From positions 1 to 11,646 of the forward strand of contig JAUVDD010000027.1 in NCBI GenBank assembly GCA_030595525.1: a stretch of DNA of 11,646 nt, written 5' to 3'. The notes beneath the pieces were generated by a model. That model was given only the letters and a program-made list of their open reading frames with translations. It made no database searches and had not been told where the DNA came from. Of this stretch, positions 7,832-11,646 are shown piece after piece (position 1 is the first letter of the stretch; every line of letters starts with the position of its first letter). The position numbers were made by a program, and so were the translations under genes. This DNA is from Puniceicoccales bacterium. Its GTDB lineage: Bacteria > Verrucomicrobiota > Verrucomicrobiia > Opitutales > Oceanipulchritudinaceae.

Positions 7832-9682
7832 TTATATTGATTCACTTAGCTTCGTATCGCGAATGTAGTTATCGATTATAGTTTCCAGGATAGTCAGGGG
7901 GACCGGCCCATTCTTCAGGACAACATCATGAAAGTCTTTCAGGTCGAATGTATCACCCAGTTCGGATTTTGCCTTCTCCCGCAGTTCAAGGATCTTGATC
8001 ATGCCAACTTTATACGAAGTTGCCTGTCCGGGCATGACAATGTATCGCTCGATCTCAGCTACGACACTTCTCTCTGCCATCCCTGTATTGTCCTTCATGA
8101 ATTCAATAGCTTTCTCGCGGGTCCATTTCATCTCATGGATACCGGTATCGACAACCAGACGAACTGCTCTGAATAGTTCTCCAGAGAGTCGGCCAACGTT
8201 ATCAAATGGATTTTCCTGAAATCCAAGTTCCCATGCAAGTTGCTCAGCATAGAGAGCCCATCCCTCCGTATATGCGGTGAATGGAGCCATCCGGCGGATA
8301 AACGGCATGCCTTTTAATTCCAGGGCGATTGAGATCTGAAAATGATGCCCTGGAATGGCTTCGTGGTAGGCAAGTGTGCGCATCCCATATTTTCTGGTAG
8401 CCTTCACATCATGGAGATTCGCATAGAATCTTCCCGGACGATTTCCGCCGAGGGACGGTCGCATGTAATAGGCTCCAGGAGCAGTTTTTTCCTTAAACTC
8501 CGGGATTCGCAGAACTTCAACTCCGGCCTCCGGGCGAATTCGAAAAGCGATTTCCAGTCCCTCGTTGATTTCGTCCAGAATACTTTGGTAATCCTTAAGG
8601 ATTTGTTCCCTGCCAAAGTCATTGTCCGGATAATAAAATTCCGGTTTTTGGGAAAGGTCATCCATTGCTTGGGTAAATCCTTTTGAGGTATCGATACCCT
8701 GTGTTGCGAGGATTTCCATGATCTGACCCTGGATACGGTCAATTTCCTCCAACCCAAGTTGGTGCAGATATTCCGGGGTATAGTCGGTTGAAGTGAATTT
8801 TTTCAGTGCGAACGCGTAGGCTTCCTTCCCCTGAGGCAAATGCCAGTAACCGTCATCCGTACCGGTTTTCGGTGCCAGTAATTCAAAGTAATCAATGAAT
8901 CCCTGATAGGCTGGGTATACAAAGTTTGTTATTTTTATTTCCGCCTGAACAAGTATTCGGGCTTTATCCTCTTCCCCTAGATCAACTATCTTCCCAATCC
9001 GATCAGAGAGGGACGTATAGAGAAGGTTTCTCCTTGGATGGGGCGCGATAAAGGATTTCATTTCATCGAGAATCCTGTCGATGACAAATCTTGGTGGGAG
9101 AATTCCGCGCTCTTCACGGATTCTTAACCCTTCCAGATGTTGGTCGAATTTAACTTTAACTTTCTCGAGTCTGGATAGATAGTTCTCTGCATCTTCCAAA
9201 GTATCCAGCTCATGTTGGGAAGTCATGAAGTTCGGGTAACTGTTTTGTATCCCATTCATTTGATTTGCTGGATAATTGTGATACCTGAACTTTTCGAAGT
9301 CCGTTCCCATTTCGAGCAGGTACTGGCAAATTTGTTTTGTCAAAAGTTGGTCCACATCAAGTTCCTCGTCCAAGTATTGATTAATCCCTTTCTGGAAGAT
9401 GGGGATACGGGCATACATGGTGTTCAGATTCTGCTGGCTGACGTCATTCAGCCTGGCGTTGTGTCCCTTGATGCCGAACTGCTCCAATACACCCATTGAG
9501 GTAAGCGTCTCCGGACGATCCAGGGCCAGTTTGATCATTTCCCTGTCGAGGAAGTTGCGGAAGAAGAACGGTTTTCCCGCCCACCATTCATGCCCAAGGA
9601 AGGATGCACCAAGGAGGATTAATGCAATTAACAGAGCCCCCAACCATTTCAGGACTTTCCATGCTTTCTTGATTAAACTCAT
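7832..9682 (-). CDS. Membrane-anchored DUF885 metallopeptidase-like protein
   Basis: This encodes 616 residues, the usual size for DUF885 (PF05960). After a basic N-terminus, one hydrophobic segment (about residues 13-30) acts as signal anchor or uncleaved signal, so the bulk is probably periplasmic. The diagnostic block is near the C-terminus: A-Y-H440-E-A-I-P-G-H446-H447, an HExxxGH-like zinc-site motif, then T472-E-G-W-A-L-Y-A-E about 30 residues later, D-T-G-I-H515-E-M-K-W-T-R-E, and M-P-G-Q-A-T-S-Y-K-V-G near residues 550-560. All are conserved features of the family as I recall it, so it should be competent to bind metal. Members are predicted peptidases of mostly unknown substrate. It follows the GDPD gene by 33 bp on the same strand. 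No Shine-Dalgarno sequence is visible before the ATG. Confidence 0.92.
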   Translation of the reverse strand: MSLIKKAWKVLKWLGALLIALILLGASFLGHEWWAGKPFFFRNFLDREMIKLALDRPETLTSMGVLEQFGIKGHNARLNDVSQQNLNTMYARIPIFQKGINQYLDEELDVDQLLTKQICQYLLEMGTDFEKFRYHNYPANQMNGIQNSYPNFMTSQHELDTLEDAENYLSRLEKVKVKFDQHLEGLRIREERGILPPRFVIDRILDEMKSFIAPHPRRNLLYTSLSDRIGKIVDLGEEDKARILVQAEIKITNFVYPAYQGFIDYFELLAPKTGTDDGYWHLPQGKEAYAFALKKFTSTDYTPEYLHQLGLEEIDRIQGQIMEILATQGIDTSKGFTQAMDDLSQKPEFYYPDNDFGREQILKDYQSILDEINEGLEIAFRIRPEAGVEVLRIPEFKEKTAPGAYYMRPSLGGNRPGRFYANLHDVKATRKYGMRTLAYHEAIPGHHFQISIALELKGMPFIRRMAPFTAYTEGWALYAEQLAWELGFQENPFDNVGRLSGELFRAVRLVVDTGIHEMKWTREKAIEFMKDNTGMAERSVVAEIERYIVMPGQATSYKVGMIKILELREKAKSELGDTFDLKDFHDVVLKNGPVPLTILETIIDNYIRDTKLSESI

Positions 9683-9715
9683 TTGTAATTACTATTTGAT
9701 GACAAGAACCCACAA

Positions 9716-10453
9716 TCAAGTGAGATAATCCAGGAGATGGCTACGCAAGTAACCCGGCCTGTTAGTCGTAATTGAGTCGATTCCTGTTTGCACGATTTTT
9801 TTCGCGAGCCACGGGGAATCCACCGTCCAGACATGAAACTCAAATCCGCCTTCCTTGATGGTTGAGACGAATTTGCTGCTCAATTTCCAACTGGCTTGTA
9901 CACCAACTCCATCTGCTCCAAGCATCTTGAGGGTGCCCAAAATGGTACTGGCTGATGGAATAAGTCGAATGTTATTCCGCCTGAAACTGACCAACCAGTG
10001 TGCCTTGATGTCGGGTACCAATGATTTGGCTCTCATTATGACATCCTGATTGAAGGAAATGATTGTCACTTGTTCCGCACCTAGTCCGGATGCCTCGAAT
10101 TTAGTTAAAAATTGCGGAAGGATTTCCGGACCGCATTTTATCTCCACAAAAATGCCTTTCCCAGCGGGTATGGTCTCAAACACTTCCAAGATTGTGGGAA
10201 TCGCAATCCCTGATTGCTTTTGAAGATCATTGAGTGACACTTCACAGACTTTCCTTGTGGTACCATCTGAAAGTCGGACAGTTTCGTCATGATAGCAGAC
10301 GATCTCTCCATCTGAAGTTAACTGGAAATCACCTTCAATGATATCTGATCCCTGTTGCCATGCCAAATTAAACGCGGCCAGGGTGTTCTCGGGTGCGTCA
10401 TGGCAAGCTCCGCGATGCGCTACAATTGCTGGCTGTGTTCTGCCGATTGGCAT
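9716..10453 (-). CDS. Glycerophosphodiester phosphodiesterase, lacking its in-frame signal peptide
   Basis: The 245-residue frame from the first available ATG (10453) is a complete GDPD TIM-barrel domain. Motifs are H13-R14-G with A-P-E-N-T-L-A-A-F, the metal ligands E40-G-D42, H55-D56, F-V-E104-I-K106, a V-W-T-V-D strand and the closing G-I-D-S-I-T-T-N-R-P-G. The enzyme hydrolyses glycerophosphodiesters to glycerol-3-phosphate and an alcohol, in a metal-dependent reaction. The start is doubtful. No Shine-Dalgarno sequence precedes 10453, and the frame is open further upstream to a TAG at 10504-10502 without another ATG or GTG. A complete signal peptide sits just upstream in another frame (see 10461-10547). 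As encoded, the enzyme would be cytoplasmic; related verrucomicrobial GDPDs usually carry a signal peptide, to my recollection. The gene may therefore be frameshifted at its 5' end, although all catalytic residues are intact. Confidence 0.88.
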   Translation of the reverse strand: MPIGRTQPAIVAHRGACHDAPENTLAAFNLAWQQGSDIIEGDFQLTSDGEIVCYHDETVRLSDGTTRKVCEVSLNDLQKQSGIAIPTILEVFETIPAGKGIFVEIKCGPEILPQFLTKFEASGLGAEQVTIISFNQDVIMRAKSLVPDIKAHWLVSFRRNNIRLIPSASTILGTLKMLGADGVGVQASWKLSSKFVSTIKEGGFEFHVWTVDSPWLAKKIVQTGIDSITTNRPGYLRSHLLDYLT

Positions 10454-10460
10454 GGGTTGG

Positions 10461-10547
10461 TTATTCGGGTTTGCTGAATCCAGGGAGAATACTGGCCACT
10501 CCTAAAAGGATACCTAAACTCGTTAGATGGAGCTTACTGCTTCGCAT
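10461..10547 (-). pseudogene. Detached signal-peptide ORF of the GDPD gene (frameshift)
   Basis: ATG at 10547-10545 opens 28 codons ending in TAA at 10463-10461. The peptide starts M-R-S-S-K-L-H-L-T-S, continues L-G-I-L-L-G-V-A-S-I-L and ends P-G-F-S-K-P-E: basic N-region, hydrophobic core and a polar end, exactly a Sec signal peptide with almost nothing after it. It stops 7 nt before the GDPD ATG at 10453, and the two starts are 94 nt apart, so the frames differ by one base. The GDPD frame is open back to 10501, leaving about 41 nt (10461-10501) in which loss of one base would fuse signal and enzyme. Loss within the AAACCC run, for example, would read F-S-N-P-N-N-Q-P-M-P-I-G. The alternatives are a chance hydrophobic leader ORF or a sequencing error. 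Confidence 0.65.
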
Positions 10548-10610
10548 GTCTCGTATTTAGATTGGGCTGTCGGGTCTTTTCAAGGGAATTGGAAAGGGAA
10601 ATTCACAAAG

Positions 10611-11270
10611 TTACGGTTTCGGCACGATGTGAAGTCGGCCTTCCTTAACGGTGATGGAGTCTAGTTTCTGAAAGAACTTCCTTACTTCAGGATCCATGGT
10701 GGTTTCATCGGCAAGGTTCTTTGCACGAAGGGAATTCATGGTGCTTTCGGGGATGTCTTTTTCACCGATTTTCAGTGAGTCAAAATTTACCCTCAGCTGA
10801 TCATCTTTAAAAGTGACTTGGAAAACTGCCGAACCATTGAGAAAACGCCCCTCAAACATACCGATAAGCTTGCTCAGCGGTATGCTGACAGTTCCATGAA
10901 TCTTATCTTGTTCAATTGATACATGAACCTTCCCGGCAAAATCCTTCCATTTGGGGTGATCGTTGATGAGGACATTGATGTCCTGAGCGGTAAGGATCAA
11001 CTCCAGGATCTGCTTGTCTTCTTCAAGGGCCTTGGAGAAAAATTCCACTCTTTCCAACACATCTTCCGAGTCCTCCTCGGTATAAGTAACTTCCGGTAAT
11101 TCAACTGGTTCCGTATCTGTGTACTGTTCGACTTTCCCAGAAATGTATCCCTTGACTCCCAGATAGCCGAAATATCCTCCCATGCAGATCAGCAGCAGGA
11201 CGATGCCGCAGATAATTGCGATGAATCTTCCGGAGGCATCCCTGTTTGTATCATTCATCGATTCATTCAT
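10611..11270 (-). CDS. Single-pass membrane protein of unknown function
   Basis: I do not recognise a named family. The frame can start at TTG 11291 (226 residues), ATG 11270 (219 residues, chosen) or ATG 11258. A GGAAG lies about 14 nt before 11270, rather far for a ribosome binding site. With the ATG at 11270, residues about 16-38 form one transmembrane helix (R-F-I-A-I-I-C-G-I-V-L-L-L). An acidic stretch (E-V-T-Y-T-E-E-D-S-E-D) and a helix follow. The rest is a beta-rich domain beginning L-I-L-T-A-Q-D-I-N-V-L-I-N and continuing with alternating strands such as V-H-V-S-I-E-Q-D-K-I-H-G-T-V-S-I-P-L. This 'anchor plus lipid-binding-like beta sheet' layout is vaguely like YpmS/DUF2140 proteins, but that is only an impression. 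It lies directly downstream of the epimerase gene and 63 bp upstream of the GDPD signal-peptide ORF. Confidence 0.82.
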   Translation of the reverse strand: MNESMNDTNRDASGRFIAIICGIVLLLICMGGYFGYLGVKGYISGKVEQYTDTEPVELPEVTYTEEDSEDVLERVEFFSKALEEDKQILELILTAQDINVLINDHPKWKDFAGKVHVSIEQDKIHGTVSIPLSKLIGMFEGRFLNGSAVFQVTFKDDQLRVNFDSLKIGEKDIPESTMNSLRAKNLADETTMDPEVRKFFQKLDSITVKEGRLHIVPKP

Positions 11271-11296
11271 GACTTTTTGCAGTTCTTCCAATCGGT

Positions 11297-11646
11297 TTAT
11301 CGTATGGGTTCCAATTTATTGAATGCCGAGAGATAGCTTTTGATAACCTTATCAAACATGGCATTGGTTTCCTCCCTGACTACACTTCGTTCCGGATGGG
11401 AATCGAACCATTTTATGGTCTCCTTGATTCCCTGTTTAAATGGGATAGTGGCGTTGAACTCTGGTACCACCTGTTTGATTTTGCTGTTATCGAAGATCAC
11501 ACTATGCGATTTGTCTCCGATGAGACCGCCTTCTTGTTCAGGAGACAGCTTGGCGATTAAGTCCGAGGGGATGTGAACCTTGTTGACTGGTACGATACCA
11601 ACTGCTTCCCCGACTGCGTCATAAAGCTGGTTCCAACTAAGTACTT
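11297..11646 (-). CDS. NAD-dependent epimerase/dehydratase-type SDR, C-terminal part
   Basis: The frame is open from the right edge down to a TAA at 11299-11297, giving about 115 C-terminal residues; the GTG at 11500 is internal. Reading from the edge gives V-L-S-W-N-Q-L-Y-D-A-V-G-E-A-V-G, then H-I-P-S-D-L-I-A-K-L-S-P, G-L-I-G-D-K-S-H-S-V-I-F-D-N-S-K-I-K and G-I-K-E-T-I-K-W-F-D-S-H-P-E. This is the substrate-side C-terminal region of extended short-chain dehydrogenases of the nucleotide-sugar epimerase/CSP41-like type. The Rossmann NAD-binding half and the Y-x-x-x-K catalytic pair lie outside the window, so the reaction cannot be specified. Its stop is 5 bp before the TTG that could start the next gene, which suggests an operon with the membrane protein. 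Confidence 0.88.
   Translation of the reverse strand, partial: VLSWNQLYDAVGEAVGIVPVNKVHIPSDLIAKLSPEQEGGLIGDKSHSVIFDNSKIKQVVPEFNATIPFKQGIKETIKWFDSHPERSVVREETNAMFDKVIKSYLSAFNKLEPIR

Noticed and set aside
10555..10591. TTGAAA plus TAAATA as a promoter ahead of the GDPD signal-peptide ORF
   Set aside because: Spacing is 18 nt, but the -10 match is poor and the implied start point would fall at the ATG itself.

Overview
The window is a protein-coding stretch of bacterial chromosome with GC in the high 40s by eye. No rRNA, tRNA, CRISPR array, insertion sequence, integrase or origin was seen. The gene mix suggests a Gram-negative, outer-membrane organism of the Verrucomicrobiota, probably Opitutia/Puniceicoccales-like; a planctomycete or Bacteroidota is less likely. 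The clues are a large TonB-dependent receptor without a SusD partner, an SGSH-like formylglycine sulfatase, an exported parallel beta-helix protein, an exported NIPSNAP protein, a BD-FAE-type esterase, a DUF885 peptidase-like protein and a GDPD of the exported verrucomicrobial kind. This placement is inference from family content. Canonical Shine-Dalgarno sequences are missing or poorly placed before almost every start.

Left third (1-4719): the 3' part of a TonB-dependent receptor on the + strand converges, 5 bp apart, on a minus-strand secreted beta-helix protein. That gene diverges, across about 86 bp, from a + strand sulfatase with a C-terminal beta-rich extension. Together they look like a small locus for taking up and desulfating a sulfated glycan or other polymer, continuing beyond the left edge.

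Right two thirds (4799-11646): every gene is on the minus strand. In transcription order they are the 3' end of an NAD-dependent epimerase-type SDR, a single-pass membrane protein of unknown function, a glycerophosphodiester phosphodiesterase, a membrane-anchored DUF885 protein, an exported alpha/beta-hydrolase, an exported NIPSNAP protein and a DUF900 lipoprotein hydrolase. Most products carry export signals, so this is a run of envelope hydrolases. Junctions of 5 bp (epimerase/membrane protein, if the TTG start is used) and 3 bp (NIPSNAP/DUF900) suggest co-transcribed pairs.

The most striking observation is at the 5' end of the GDPD gene. A complete signal peptide (28 codons, 10547-10461) lies immediately upstream but in a different frame, and the mature-enzyme frame is open back to 10501. 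Removing one base in the roughly 41-nt overlap would give an ordinary exported GDPD. The gene is therefore frameshifted, or the sequence has an error there, or an unusual recoding or re-initiation event occurs.

No gene-free stretch exceeds 300 bases. The longest gaps are 6665-6786, 4720-4798, 2813-2898 and 7759-7831. The last holds an imperfect inverted repeat; the others show nothing convincing.
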